Below are positions 16,807 to 25,249 of a stretch of DNA of 64,000 nt, in pieces. The notes beneath the pieces were generated by a model that saw nothing but the letters and a program-made list of their open reading frames with translations, was not told the DNA's origin and ran no database searches. The position numbers were made by a program, and so were the translations under genes. The stretch comes from Gottfriedia acidiceleris. Its GTDB lineage: Bacteria; Bacillota; Bacilli; Bacillales; Bacillaceae_G. How positions within the stretch are numbered: the stretch's first letter is position 1; the number at the start of each line of letters is the position of its first letter. The DNA is taken from contig NZ_NESS01000003.1 in NCBI RefSeq assembly GCF_002128425.1, forward strand, positions 1 to 64,000, read 5' to 3'.

Positions 16807-18144
16807 TTAAGTGTTTAACTGTTTATGAATCGCATAAGCTACTTCTTTTCCTTGTTGTGCTGCAGTCACTACCATCGCTTCACCTTGCCCTTTACCAAAA
16901 ATGACATCACCGCAAGCATATACTTTAGGATTAGACGTCTGAAAAGTTTCTTGATTGATTTTTACAACTCCTTTTGTGTGTTCTAATCCAAATTGTTCGA
17001 TTAACTCTATATAGCGAGTTTGCCCAATCGCTTTTATGACCCCGTTAACTGGAATCGTGAAATTAGAATTAGGTATAAGTACAGGACGGCGGCGACCGTC
17101 TTTTCCAACTTCACCTAATTCCAAACGAACACACTCCAATGCGATTACTTTTCCGTTTTCACCAATTATCCGTATTGGTAAAGTTAGCCATCGGAATTCC
17201 ACACCATCTTGCTTAGCAAAATCATATTCAAATTGATAAGCGCTCATCTCTGATTGCGTCCTACGATATAAAATTTTGACATTGCCTGCGCCTAAACGAA
17301 CAGAACATGTCGCAGCATCAATTGCGGTATTGCCGGCACCTATTACAGCAATGTTTTTACCTATAAAACGATTTGATAACTCGCCTGATTTTGTCTCTTT
17401 TACAAAATCAATTGCATCGTAAACTCCGTCCAAATCCTCTCCCTCAATATCTAGCATCGGAACTTTCCCCATACCTATAGCCAGTACGACCATGTCATAG
17501 TTTGCTAATAATTCACCGGAAGAAATATCCGAACCGACTCTAGTATTCGTTTGAATTTTGACATCCAACTTTTCAATTTGTTGAACTTCCCAGCTTGATA
17601 TACTCTTTGGTAACCTGAACGAAACGATTCCATAACGATTTAATCCACCAGCATGATTTTCCGCTTCAAAAATCGTTACTTCGTAGCCTAATAGGGCAAG
17701 TTCACGGGCTGCTGCTAATCCGGATGGACCACTACCAACTATTGCAACTGTTTTTCCGTTCTTCTTACCAGCCTTGAATAATACTTGATTATTTTTTATC
17801 GCCCAATCAGTTGAATAACGTTGTAAATTACCAATCATGATCGGTTTTGTAGAGTGGTTGAGTACGCATGCACCTTCACACAGTTCTTCTGTAGGACAAA
17901 CTCTAGCACAGCTTGCTCCAACAGGATTAGATGTCATGATTGTTTTGGCTGATCCCTTTAAATTGCCTGAACCAATTTTTTTTATAAACGAAGGAATGTC
18001 AATCCCAGTTGGACATGCTTTAATACATGGGGCATCATAGCAATAAAGACATCGATGTGCTTCTTCAAATGCTTCTCGGTCCGATAACCCAGGATGTACT
18101 TCTTCAAAGTTCTTCGATAAATTCTCTAACGAAACTCTATTCAC
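16807..18144 (-). CDS. preT: NAD-dependent dihydropyrimidine dehydrogenase subunit PreT
   Basis: PreT (445 aa from this start) is the FAD/NAD(P) electron-entry subunit. An N-terminal Fe-S region (CLYCYDAPCIKACPTGIDIP, then CARVCPTEELCEGAC) is followed by an FAD-binding GSGPSGLAAARELALLGYEV and an NAD-binding GAGNTAIDAATCSVRLGA, ending with ACGDVIFGKGQGEAMVVTAAQQG. The layout matches GltD-like subunits. I chose GTG at 18144, nine bases after GGGAGG; the GTG at 18153 touches that site. It is first in preT-preA-hydA-ORF71. No regulator gene lies next to the operon. Confidence 0.94.
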   Translation of the reverse strand: MNRVSLENLSKNFEEVHPGLSDREAFEEAHRCLYCYDAPCIKACPTGIDIPSFIKKIGSGNLKGSAKTIMTSNPVGASCARVCPTEELCEGACVLNHSTKPIMIGNLQRYSTDWAIKNNQVLFKAGKKNGKTVAIVGSGPSGLAAARELALLGYEVTIFEAENHAGGLNRYGIVSFRLPKSISSWEVQQIEKLDVKIQTNTRVGSDISSGELLANYDMVVLAIGMGKVPMLDIEGEDLDGVYDAIDFVKETKSGELSNRFIGKNIAVIGAGNTAIDAATCSVRLGAGNVKILYRRTQSEMSAYQFEYDFAKQDGVEFRWLTLPIRIIGENGKVIALECVRLELGEVGKDGRRRPVLIPNSNFTIPVNGVIKAIGQTRYIELIEQFGLEHTKGVVKINQETFQTSNPKVYACGDVIFGKGQGEAMVVTAAQQGKEVAYAIHKQLNT

Positions 18145-18462
18145 TAACAACACCCTCCCGTTAGGCTACAAAATTACTTTTTAAGAAAGCAGACTATACG
18201 ATTGTTTCAATGATTTTCTTCTGATTCATTAGAAAAGCCGGTTTCAAGTAAGAACAATTACTTACTTTCTTTCTTAAAAAGGTAAAGCTTTTTCTAAAAT
18301 TGAGGTATTTCAATATATGTTTTAATACATAAATTTAGACATGTTTATGTAAGGGGTTGTCAGAGCTAATTAATAAATATTAAAGCTTTCGATTTAGAAG
18401 TTGTAGAAAGCTCTTCTTTTTGAATAGAATTCAATTTTAGGTTGTTGTATTAGAAAAAAATA
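18145..18462. other. Leader/intergenic region of the pre operon
   Basis: No gene is visible here. An imperfect dyad, AAGTAAGAACAATTACTTACTT, lies at about 18248-18269 upstream of preT and might be an operator. No confident sigma-A or sigma-54 promoter could be picked. Confidence 0.4.
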
Positions 18463-18498
18463 AAAGCTCAAACCCTTATAGACTTAGGTTTGAGCTTC
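18463..18498 (-). terminator. Terminator of the TVP38-family gene
   Basis: AAGCTCAAACC / GGTTTGAGCTT stem with an A-rich tract at 18454-18466 that reads as a U tract on the minus strand. Confidence 0.8.
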
Positions 18499-18524
18499 TT
18501 TAAATTATGATTTTGTTATTTTTC

Positions 18525-19094
18525 TTAAAATTTATTCTTCACGAAAACATTAAATCGTTTTCTATAAAAGTAAATTAGTAAAGCAATAATTAACAGTCCT
18601 AAAATGATTTTACCGAATAAAGTGAATTCTAGCACTTGATTGACAGAATACGATTCAAATAAAACCACGGGAAACTTCCCAATAATACTTGCTAAAATAA
18701 AGCTTGACCAAGTAATCTTTCCAAATGCAGCAATTAAAGTAATCAAACTAGATGGAATAAAAGGAATAAAACGTATAAATATCAAGCTATAAAAAGCTTC
18801 TCTTCCTTCCAGGTTTATAAGTCTATTAACTAGCTTAAATTTACTTGAATTACTAATAAATCTTTTTTGTAGACCCTTCCTATACAAAAAGAATGAGATT
18901 AACGTACCGATTAACTCACCGATGAAAGAGACCATAAATCCACCGGTAAAACCAAATAATTTGATATTCATTGCAGTTAAGAACCAACTTGGTATAAAAC
19001 CAACGATACTAACTAGTATATTTATTAAAATACTAAGGATAGCCGCATAATCTTTATATGTATTTAAAAAGTGCTCTACTACAGAAAGTGTCAT
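18525..19094 (-). CDS. TVP38/TMEM64-family (DedA-like, VTT domain) membrane protein
   Basis: A polytopic membrane protein (189 aa from this start) with the VTT-domain pattern: a hydrophobic N-terminal pair, the re-entrant GFIPSWFLTAMNIKLFGFTGGFMVSFIGELIGTLISFFLYRKG region (split over about 35-80) and RFIPFIPSSLITLIAAFGKITW (about 117-138). Relatives are scramblase or flippase-like proteins of the DedA superfamily; the substrate here is unknown. I chose the ATG at 19094, which has GGGGGA in front, over the GTG at 19118. It is a single gene between terminators. Confidence 0.85.
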   Translation of the reverse strand: MTLSVVEHFLNTYKDYAAILSILINILVSIVGFIPSWFLTAMNIKLFGFTGGFMVSFIGELIGTLISFFLYRKGLQKRFISNSSKFKLVNRLINLEGREAFYSLIFIRFIPFIPSSLITLIAAFGKITWSSFILASIIGKFPVVLFESYSVNQVLEFTLFGKIILGLLIIALLIYFYRKRFNVFVKNKF

Positions 19095-19255
19095 AATTTT
19101 CCCCCATCTTTTAACCACTTAATTGTACAACATTTAATATGATAAAAAAGCTAAGCATCCAAAAATACATAAATCTTCCAAATTTAATACCTATTTACTA
19201 TTTTAGACATTGAAAATTTAATCATACTAACTAATTTAAATTTAATTTTTCAAAC

Positions 19256-19295
19256 AAAAAAAAGATGACTTCGAATACAATTCGAAATCATCTTT
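19256..19295 (-). terminator. Terminator of the merR-yugP operon
   Basis: AAAGATGA(c)TTCGAAT pairs with ATTCGAA(a)TCATCTTT, with A's at 19255-19263 giving a U tract on the minus strand, ten bases after the yugP stop. Confidence 0.85.
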
Positions 19296-19305
19296 ATGGA
19301 AATTT

Positions 19306-19995
19306 TTATTCTTCTTCAGTTTGTCCTTGGAAAAATATAAATAAATATTTTACTAATTCTAAAACTGAAATTAAAGTTGCTGCTAAATACGTAAGGGCAG
19401 CAGCTCCTAATACTTTATTTACACCTTTTCTGTCAGTGTCATGGATTATGCCTTCTGCTAACATTAATGTTTTCGCACGTGAACTAGCATTATATTCAAC
19501 TGGTAAAGTGATTAATTGAAATGCTACTGCTACTGAAAAAAGTAAAATCCCTACTCCAATTAAAGAAAATGCTTGAAGTAAAAATCCAGCTAGTAGTAAT
19601 AAGGGTGCTGCACCCGATGCAATGTTAACAACTGGAAAGATTCGATGACGAAGTGTTAAAAAACCATATGAAGTATCATGCTGAATAGCATGACCTACTT
19701 CGTGTGCTGCAACTGAAACTGACGCAATCGATCTTCCAAAGTATACTTCTTCAGATAAACGAACTGTTCTTGCCATAGGATCATAATGATCTGATAAACG
19801 GCCAGATACCACTTCTACAGGTACGTTCGATAAATTATTTTTATTTAAAATATGTCTTGCCACTTCAGCTCCGGTTAACCCTCCTGATGCAGGCACTTCA
19901 GCCCAGTGATTAAAACTAGATTTCACTTTAAATTGAGCCCAAATCGATAATCCAAAGGCAATAATAATTAGGAAATCCATAGGGTGAAAAAACAT
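19306..19995 (-). CDS. yugP: YugP-family membrane zinc metallopeptidase
   Basis: A 229-aa predicted membrane zinc peptidase of the YugP (PF04298) family. The catalytic motif HEVGHAIQH (HExxH-like HEVGH, about 98-106) follows a conserved YDPMARTVRLSEEVYFGRSIASVSVAA segment. There is one N-terminal membrane span and two or three in the C-terminal half; a second conserved part is LPVEYNASSRAKTLM. Function in the cell is not established for the family. A GGAGAG site precedes the ATG. It begins 15 bp after the merR gene and forms an operon with it. Confidence 0.9.
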   Translation of the reverse strand: MFFHPMDFLIIIAFGLSIWAQFKVKSSFNHWAEVPASGGLTGAEVARHILNKNNLSNVPVEVVSGRLSDHYDPMARTVRLSEEVYFGRSIASVSVAAHEVGHAIQHDTSYGFLTLRHRIFPVVNIASGAAPLLLLAGFLLQAFSLIGVGILLFSVAVAFQLITLPVEYNASSRAKTLMLAEGIIHDTDRKGVNKVLGAAALTYLAATLISVLELVKYLFIFFQGQTEEE

Positions 19996-20010
19996 TTAAA
20001 TTCTCTCCTT

Positions 20011-20427
20011 TTAAAGAATAAATGACAATAATGTCTGAATTAATTCTGATGTTTGTGACGTTAATTGACGGATAATATTTAGCTTTTGTTCTTCATTTAG
20101 GTTTTCTAGTAAATATTTTAATTGTGACAATTCTGTCTTCAGTTGACTCATATGAATTGTTACTTCTTCAGTTAACGGCACGATACTATCGTCTTCAACC
20201 AAAGTTTTTTTCTTATCTAAAATCTCTTTTATTTCTTGGAGTGGTAAGTGCATGGATTTACATTGTTCAATAAATTTTAAAGTTTCTAAAGAAGCTTCAT
20301 CATAAAAACGATGTCCTGATTCCGAACGCTGTGGCTCAAGTAATCCTAAGTTTGTATAATAATCAATTGTGCGCTTAGACACTCCGACTTCTTTTGCTAG
20401 TTCTCCAATTTTATAAACAATCCCAAT
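20011..20427 (-). CDS. MerR-family regulator with probable ATT start
   Basis: Only from GTG at 20382 is there a standard start, but that would cut off the first helix of the DNA-binding domain. The same frame continues upstream as GIVYKIGELAKEVGVSK, exactly what a MerR helix-turn-helix needs before RTIDYYTNLGLLEPQRSESGHRFY. No in-frame ATG, GTG or TTG exists there; the codon that fits is ATT at 20427, with GGAAGGTGAG just before it. The full product would be 138 aa with a C-terminal coiled coil. It precedes yugP in an operon. A dyad AACGTacagtgaAACGTT lies upstream near 20471-20490 and may be its operator. Confidence 0.78.
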   Translation of the reverse strand: MGIVYKIGELAKEVGVSKRTIDYYTNLGLLEPQRSESGHRFYDEASLETLKFIEQCKSMHLPLQEIKEILDKKKTLVEDDSIVPLTEEVTIHMSQLKTELSQLKYLLENLNEEQKLNIIRQLTSQTSELIQTLLSFIL

Positions 20428-20611
20428 GTTCTCACCTTCCTTATATTTATATTATATGTTAATTCAATAAAAACGTACAGTGAAACGTTCTATTGTTCGA
20501 ATTTAAAACTAAAAAAAACAGAAGATATCTACGTTTTAAAAAACAGAATAGTAACAAAAACAATGGGGAAAATAGGGTAAAATTACCAACTGCAGAAAAG
20601 AGGAGAATTAA

Positions 20612-22051
20612 ATGATAGCTGACCGAAATTTGGATAAAAATGAAAAATCGCTTCGGGAATTGCTATTTAACAGTTCTGACTTTAAATCAAGTGATTTCGG
20701 GAGTAATGACCGACGTTACCGCTTATTTTATTTGGATACTATGATCGATGATAAATCGGTGCAAGAATATATCATTCGTCCTTTGCTTAACAATACAAAT
20801 ATCAGTATACGTGAAGCTGTTTCCATTCTCGATTACAGTGAAACTGAACTTCTTTCTGCTGCTTCGAATGCGCTCATTGAAGGAAAAACAATCGTCCAGA
20901 TTGATGGCGAATCAAAACTTTATTTACTTCAAACCGAGCTAGTTAAAGAACGCTCAGTAAACATTCCAATAAATGAACGTGTTTTACGCGGATCACACAC
21001 AGCGTTCAATGAAAGTCTGAATACGAATCTAAATATTATACGAAGCCTTGTTGCTACTCCAGATCTTGTCGTTAAGTATTTTCAAGTTGGGCGTAGGTCA
21101 AACACAAAGGTTGCTATACTTTATTTGCAATCACTTGCAAATGATGTAGTTTTACAGGAATTTGAACGTAGAATTTCAAATATTGATACAGATTACATTG
21201 AAGCGCCAGGATTTTTACAAGAACTAATACAAGATAAAAAATTCTCTCTATTTCCAAAAATGCTCGTATCGGAAAGACCTGACCGAGTAAAATCTTACTT
21301 GATGGATGGAAAAATTGGTTTTTTAACCGATGGTGCTCCAGAATGTGCATTCGTTCCAATTTCGTTTTGGGCATTTTTTCAAAGTCCAGATGATTACCAA
21401 GTGAGTTGGTTATTTGGAAGCGTATTAAGATTTCTCCGTATTCTCTGTTTTATTTTGGCAATTAGTTTGCCTGGAATTTATGTTGCACTTGTTACATTCG
21501 ATCCTAGAGTTCTCCCATTAGAAATTGCACTAACCTTGCAAAGCTCTATGCAATATGTCTCTATGCCACCTGTATTAGAAGCAATCACAATGCTAGCCAT
21601 ACTCGAGGTATTAAAAGAGGCAACTGTTCGTTTACCTAATCCAATTGGTCAGACGATAGGTGTCGTCGGTGGAATTGTAATTGGAACCGTCGTTGTTCAA
21701 TCCAATCTAATTTCAAATATGATGGTAATCATCACAGCACTTACCGGTATTGCTTCATTTATTATACCTACTTATGAAATGAGTAATACTGCTCGCTTAT
21801 TAGCTTATCCTTTTATCGTCATAGCTGCAGTTTTTGGGCTAATCGGATTGGAAATTTCATATTTGTTGGTTTTAACACATCTATCCCGGATGAATACATT
21901 TGGCATTCCATACTTTTACAATTGGTTTAATGGCGATACGATTAAAGATACTATTTTCAGAGCACCATTTAGGAGCTTGAAAAAACGTCCAATAGAAAGC
22001 TTGGCTAAAGACAAGATCAGAATGGAAGATCCTAGGAGTGAAACTGAATGA
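20612..22051 (+). CDS. Spore germination protein GerA-type A subunit
   Basis: A 479-aa germinant-receptor A subunit (GerAA/GerBA/GerKA family). A large cytoplasmic N-terminal domain (1-240) contains the conserved VEYFQVGRRSNTKVAILYL-like core, RPDRVKSYLMDGKIGFLTDGAPECAFVP, and is followed by about five membrane helices with PNPIGQTIGVVGGIVIGTVVVQ. The subunit sits in the inner spore membrane and takes part in nutrient sensing. A GAGGAG site lies six bases before the ATG. Its stop overlaps the B-subunit start by four bases. A weak sigma-G-like GAATA/AATA pair lies just upstream, as expected for forespore expression, but this is not certain. Confidence 0.94.
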   Translation: MIADRNLDKNEKSLRELLFNSSDFKSSDFGSNDRRYRLFYLDTMIDDKSVQEYIIRPLLNNTNISIREAVSILDYSETELLSAASNALIEGKTIVQIDGESKLYLLQTELVKERSVNIPINERVLRGSHTAFNESLNTNLNIIRSLVATPDLVVKYFQVGRRSNTKVAILYLQSLANDVVLQEFERRISNIDTDYIEAPGFLQELIQDKKFSLFPKMLVSERPDRVKSYLMDGKIGFLTDGAPECAFVPISFWAFFQSPDDYQVSWLFGSVLRFLRILCFILAISLPGIYVALVTFDPRVLPLEIALTLQSSMQYVSMPPVLEAITMLAILEVLKEATVRLPNPIGQTIGVVGGIVIGTVVVQSNLISNMMVIITALTGIASFIIPTYEMSNTARLLAYPFIVIAAVFGLIGLEISYLLVLTHLSRMNTFGIPYFYNWFNGDTIKDTIFRAPFRSLKKRPIESLAKDKIRMEDPRSETE

Positions 22052-23145
22052 TTCAATTAAAAAAAATTTCCATTAATCAACTTATTTGTCTTGTCGTTTT
22101 GAACCAAGTGGGAGTGAGCGTTTTATCAATTCCTTATAAAATGTCTCAAATATCAGGCTATGATTCCTGGATGTCTCTAATTATTGGGGGGATTATAGCT
22201 CAAATTGGAATATTTGTTGTCTATCAACTTGGAAAAACTTATCCTGATCGACCGATACAACAGTATATTACTTCAATTACAGGAAAAACATTAGGATTGA
22301 TTATAAACTTGCTTTTTGCGGTATATTGTGCTGAATCTTGTTTAATGCTCGTGGTTTCTTATACAGATGTCATTAATCGATGGTTGTTATTTGAAACACC
22401 TTGGTTCGTCCTAATTGGGCTCTTAATTTTAGTCATAGGGTATATTGCTTCATCGACACTTCGTTCGATATCGACAATTACACAGTCTATCATGTTCATC
22501 TTCCTAGTATGTTTTGGAATCATTTTAATCAGTGGTTTTGGAAACGGGGACATACGTCATTTTCTACCTATAGGTACTCATGGAATTGCTTCCATCTTAA
22601 AAGGTGCTATCCCTTCATTTTGGGCATATGCTGGATATGAACTTCTTCTGTACGTATTTCCATATGTAAAATGTAAAAAAAAGAAAAATATTTTAGTTGC
22701 TATGTCTGTAGCTAATGGGATAACGACATTTTTCTACGTTTTTATAGCTTTTATAGTGACTTACAACTTTAGTGAAAAACAATTAAATCATATCCCGGAG
22801 CCAATGATTTTTATTCTTCGTAAATTCAGATGGCCAGTAGTACAAAGTCTAGATATATTCTTTATAACAATCTGGCTATCGGTAACTTTGGTTACAGCTT
22901 ATATTTACTTATTTTTGTCTGCTCGTTATTTAGCTTTTCTTGGTAAAAAAGAAAATCAAAAACATTCACTGTTAGTGTGGGTTATAGCAATCTTTTGTTT
23001 TGTGGCAGGAATATTGTTTACTGAAAGACAGCTGTTGCCCAAATTTTCTAAGTTTCATAACATTTCAACAGCAATCATTATAATGGGAGTGCCTACAATA
23101 CTACTACTAATATCTTTTGTTAAAGAAAAGGTGGCGAGTAAATGA
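22048..23145 (+). CDS. Spore germination protein GerA-type B subunit (APC-like permease)
   Basis: A 365-aa integral membrane protein of the GerAB/spore-permease family, in the APC transporter superfamily, with about ten helices. The N-terminal QLICLVVLNQVGVSVLSIP, GYDSWMSLIIGGIIAQIG and the helix-6-like SFWAYAGYELLLYVFPYVK are family features. In known receptors the B subunit binds the germinant amino acid or nucleoside. It overlaps both neighbours by four bases, so the three subunits are translationally coupled. Which nutrient it senses cannot be told. Confidence 0.94.
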   Translation: MIQLKKISINQLICLVVLNQVGVSVLSIPYKMSQISGYDSWMSLIIGGIIAQIGIFVVYQLGKTYPDRPIQQYITSITGKTLGLIINLLFAVYCAESCLMLVVSYTDVINRWLLFETPWFVLIGLLILVIGYIASSTLRSISTITQSIMFIFLVCFGIILISGFGNGDIRHFLPIGTHGIASILKGAIPSFWAYAGYELLLYVFPYVKCKKKKNILVAMSVANGITTFFYVFIAFIVTYNFSEKQLNHIPEPMIFILRKFRWPVVQSLDIFFITIWLSVTLVTAYIYLFLSARYLAFLGKKENQKHSLLVWVIAIFCFVAGILFTERQLLPKFSKFHNISTAIIIMGVPTILLLISFVKEKVASK

Positions 23146-24284
23146 AAAAATCCATAATTTTATTACTTCTATTGCCTCTATTGACAGGATGTTGGGATCG
23201 ACTTTACTTAAAAAAGCTGCAATTGGTTGATGTAAATGGTTTTGACTTAAATGAAAAAACTGGTGAAGTAGGGGCTTTTTTTCTCATTACGAAGCTTAAA
23301 AGCACAGGACAGGGTACCGGGGAGTCTATTTCAGTATTGAATGAACTGAAAGGACCGTCATTAGCAGAGGCAATTGGCCAATGGGAATTTACTAATCAGT
23401 CTCCTTTCATAGGAATTAGTACGAGAGTTTATTTAATAAGTAAAAGTTTCGCTTCAGTTGATCCTGTTTCAGAACTTGATTTTTTACTCGGGGCACCCTA
23501 TTCATCTATTAACACCCCCTTAGTTGTAGTTGACGGGAATTTTTCGAAAGTATTTGAAACTGCTACAGATCCCAAAAAAGAGTTTTCGAAAGATTTAAAT
23601 GAGTTTGTTGCCTCAATGGAGAAGAACAGAACGATTCCAACTGTTTCGATGATGAATTTTATACAATCCCGTGATGATCCGTTATGTGATATAGCATTAC
23701 CTATGCTAAGTCAAATAAATTCAGACTTGGAACTAAATGGTGCGTTATTATACCATAATGGTAAACCTACTGGGAAAACACTTGATCGAGATCAAGTAAA
23801 ACTGATGATGTTAATGGAAGGTGGAAATACAGGAAGGCAAAGATTTACGGGGAATTTTAAAAGGGATACTGAAAATAAATCTGGCAAAAATGGTGAAAAA
23901 TCTTATTCTGAAACTGCGAATAAAAATAATTTCGGATTTACGGTCAAAAGAAACTTTTCAAAAATTATCGTTTCCAATAGGTCAAATAAATTACCAAAAA
24001 TTGAGGTAAAAGTAAAGTTGCAAGTTAGTGCTTTTGAACTTGGTAAAGAAGGACATAAGTTAAAGCCTGATTATGTTCAAATGGAAAAAGCTCTAAGCAG
24101 GCACTTTGAAGAAATGGCATTGGCAACAATAAAGACAATGCAATCAGCAAATTCAGACGTTCTCGGTATTGGTATAGAATTAAAAGCATTCCACCCTAAT
24201 GTTTGGAAGTCTTTAGATTGGAGAAAAGATTATCCAAAAATGACGATTGAGCCGAACATTGAGATTGATATACTTAATACTTAA
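23142..24284 (+). CDS. Spore germination lipoprotein GerA-type C subunit
   Basis: A 380-aa lipoprotein of the GerAC family. The signal peptide ends in the lipobox LLTGCWD (Cys at about 17), after which the cysteine would be lipidated. The three-domain GerAC pattern is visible, with NEKTGEVGAFFLITKL, LKGPSLAEAIGQWEF and the C-terminal KALSRHFEEMALATIKTMQSAN. It anchors on the outer face of the inner spore membrane and works with the A and B subunits. It is the last gene of the operon and ends before two hairpins. Confidence 0.94.
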   Translation: MKKSIILLLLLPLLTGCWDRLYLKKLQLVDVNGFDLNEKTGEVGAFFLITKLKSTGQGTGESISVLNELKGPSLAEAIGQWEFTNQSPFIGISTRVYLISKSFASVDPVSELDFLLGAPYSSINTPLVVVDGNFSKVFETATDPKKEFSKDLNEFVASMEKNRTIPTVSMMNFIQSRDDPLCDIALPMLSQINSDLELNGALLYHNGKPTGKTLDRDQVKLMMLMEGGNTGRQRFTGNFKRDTENKSGKNGEKSYSETANKNNFGFTVKRNFSKIIVSNRSNKLPKIEVKVKLQVSAFELGKEGHKLKPDYVQMEKALSRHFEEMALATIKTMQSANSDVLGIGIELKAFHPNVWKSLDWRKDYPKMTIEPNIEIDILNT

Positions 24285-24319
24285 ATAGAGTGTTAAACTA
24301 ATTTCACTACAAGATTAAA

Positions 24320-24349
24320 CTTCCCCTCAACTTTTGCGGGGGCTTTTTT
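24320..24349 (+). terminator. Terminator of the gerABC operon
   Basis: TTCCCCTC..GCGGGGGC hairpin followed by TTTTTT, 36 bp after the stop codon. Confidence 0.7.
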
Positions 24350-24414
24350 CTGATTAGACAATAGTGATTTGCCCAAATCTTATTTTAATTTGTTGTTATT
24401 TTTTTATGTAATGC

Positions 24415-24445
24415 AGCAGCCTATTTGGGTCGCTGCTTTATTTAA
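24415..24445 (+). terminator. Second hairpin after gerABC
   Basis: AGCAGC (24415-24420) pairs with GCTGCT (24432-24437), followed by a T-rich tract. It separates the germination operon from the convergent gas vesicle operon. Confidence 0.5.
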
Positions 24446-24497
24446 ATTTTAGATAATCTTACTTTCTATTTAACGACAATTTAATTATGGTTTTTTA

Positions 24498-24773
24498 CTA
24501 CTTTTCCTTTATACCTAACTTGTCTTCTATCCGATTAATACGATCATGTAAAAGCTTGCCTTTTACACTTGAATTAAAATATGGATCGTCCTGCCACCAA
24601 TTTAACCCGATCTCCATCGCCTTATCAATTGAAGCTACAACAAGTCGAATCTTAATTGTAAGTAATTCTACATCTGCCAAGGCGATTTTAATATCTCCTG
24701 CGATGACAATCCCTTTATCCAAAATTTTCTCTAAAATATCTAAAATATTAGTAGATTGTGCTGAATGTTGCAT
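24498..24773 (-). CDS. gvpJ: Gas vesicle protein GvpJ
   Basis: A 91-aa protein of the GvpA/J/M superfamily. The shell-type fold is visible (LDILEKILDKGIVIAGDIKIALADVELLTIKIRLVVAS, split over about 10-48), followed by a J-specific charged tail ending INRIEDKLGIKEK. GvpJ is a minor shell protein that helps nucleate vesicle assembly. A GGAGA site precedes the ATG. It is last in the operon, 13 bp after gvpK. The gvpT and gvpU genes that follow gvpJ in Bacillus megaterium are absent. Confidence 0.9.
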   Translation of the reverse strand: MQHSAQSTNILDILEKILDKGIVIAGDIKIALADVELLTIKIRLVVASIDKAMEIGLNWWQDDPYFNSSVKGKLLHDRINRIEDKLGIKEK

Positions 24774-24786
24774 GTTTTCTCCTTTC

Positions 24787-25074
24787 TTACATTAAGTTTC
24801 CTAAAGGTCCTAAATCAATGTTTAAGTCTTTTCCTTCTAGTCCAAAAACAATCAATAATTCTTCCATTTTTTCTTCTAAATTCAATAAGGCTGTACCTAG
24901 TTTTTCAATTTGCTCATCCGTAAGTGTACCGCCCTCTACCCTTTTAATAGCTTGACGCTCGACAAGTTTCCTTAGCAATTCCAATATTGTAAGCACTAGT
25001 TGTGCTAATCCGTGTTCAACATCTTCTGGATTCAAATTAATTCTCTCAGCGGCTATTCCCCGATTCGCTGACAT
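24787..25074 (-). CDS. gvpK: Gas vesicle protein GvpK
   Basis: A 95-aa GvpK, a soluble accessory protein needed for vesicle assembly. Family features are RINLNPEDVEHGLAQLVLTILELLRKLVERQAI and the GTLTDEQIEKLGTALLNLEEKM helix, both alpha-helical. Its ATG lies inside the end of gvpS (29-bp overlap) behind a GGGGGA site. Confidence 0.93.
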   Translation of the reverse strand: MSANRGIAAERINLNPEDVEHGLAQLVLTILELLRKLVERQAIKRVEGGTLTDEQIEKLGTALLNLEEKMEELLIVFGLEGKDLNIDLGPLGNLM

Positions 25075-25249
25075 TCTTTATCCCCCTTTCATGGAATGAT
25101 TCTACTGCTGTCACTAGTAAGCAAATATTTACATATACCAAATCAATATCTGCAATTGAAAGGATGAGATCACCTGTAATAACTACTCCTTTATCTAGGA
25201 CACCATCTAAAATATCTAATAATGTGATGTTATCATTTTTACTGTTCAT
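25046..25249 (-). CDS. gvpS: Gas vesicle protein GvpS (GvpA-like)
   Basis: A 67-aa protein of the GvpA/J superfamily (LLDILDGVLDKGVVITGDLILSIADIDLVYVNICLLVTA). Its place between gvpL and gvpK matches gvpS of the Bacillus megaterium cluster. It is probably a minor structural or assembly protein. The ATG overlaps the gvpL stop by four bases, and the 3' end overlaps gvpK. It is shorter than GvpA and has no acidic tail. Confidence 0.87.
   Translation of the reverse strand: MNSKNDNITLLDILDGVLDKGVVITGDLILSIADIDLVYVNICLLVTAVESFHERGIKNVSESGNSR

Noticed and set aside
24498-25249. Calling gvpJ and gvpS as extra gvpA shell genes
   Set aside because: Their lengths, tails and positions in the cluster match the minor proteins J and S, not the main shell protein.
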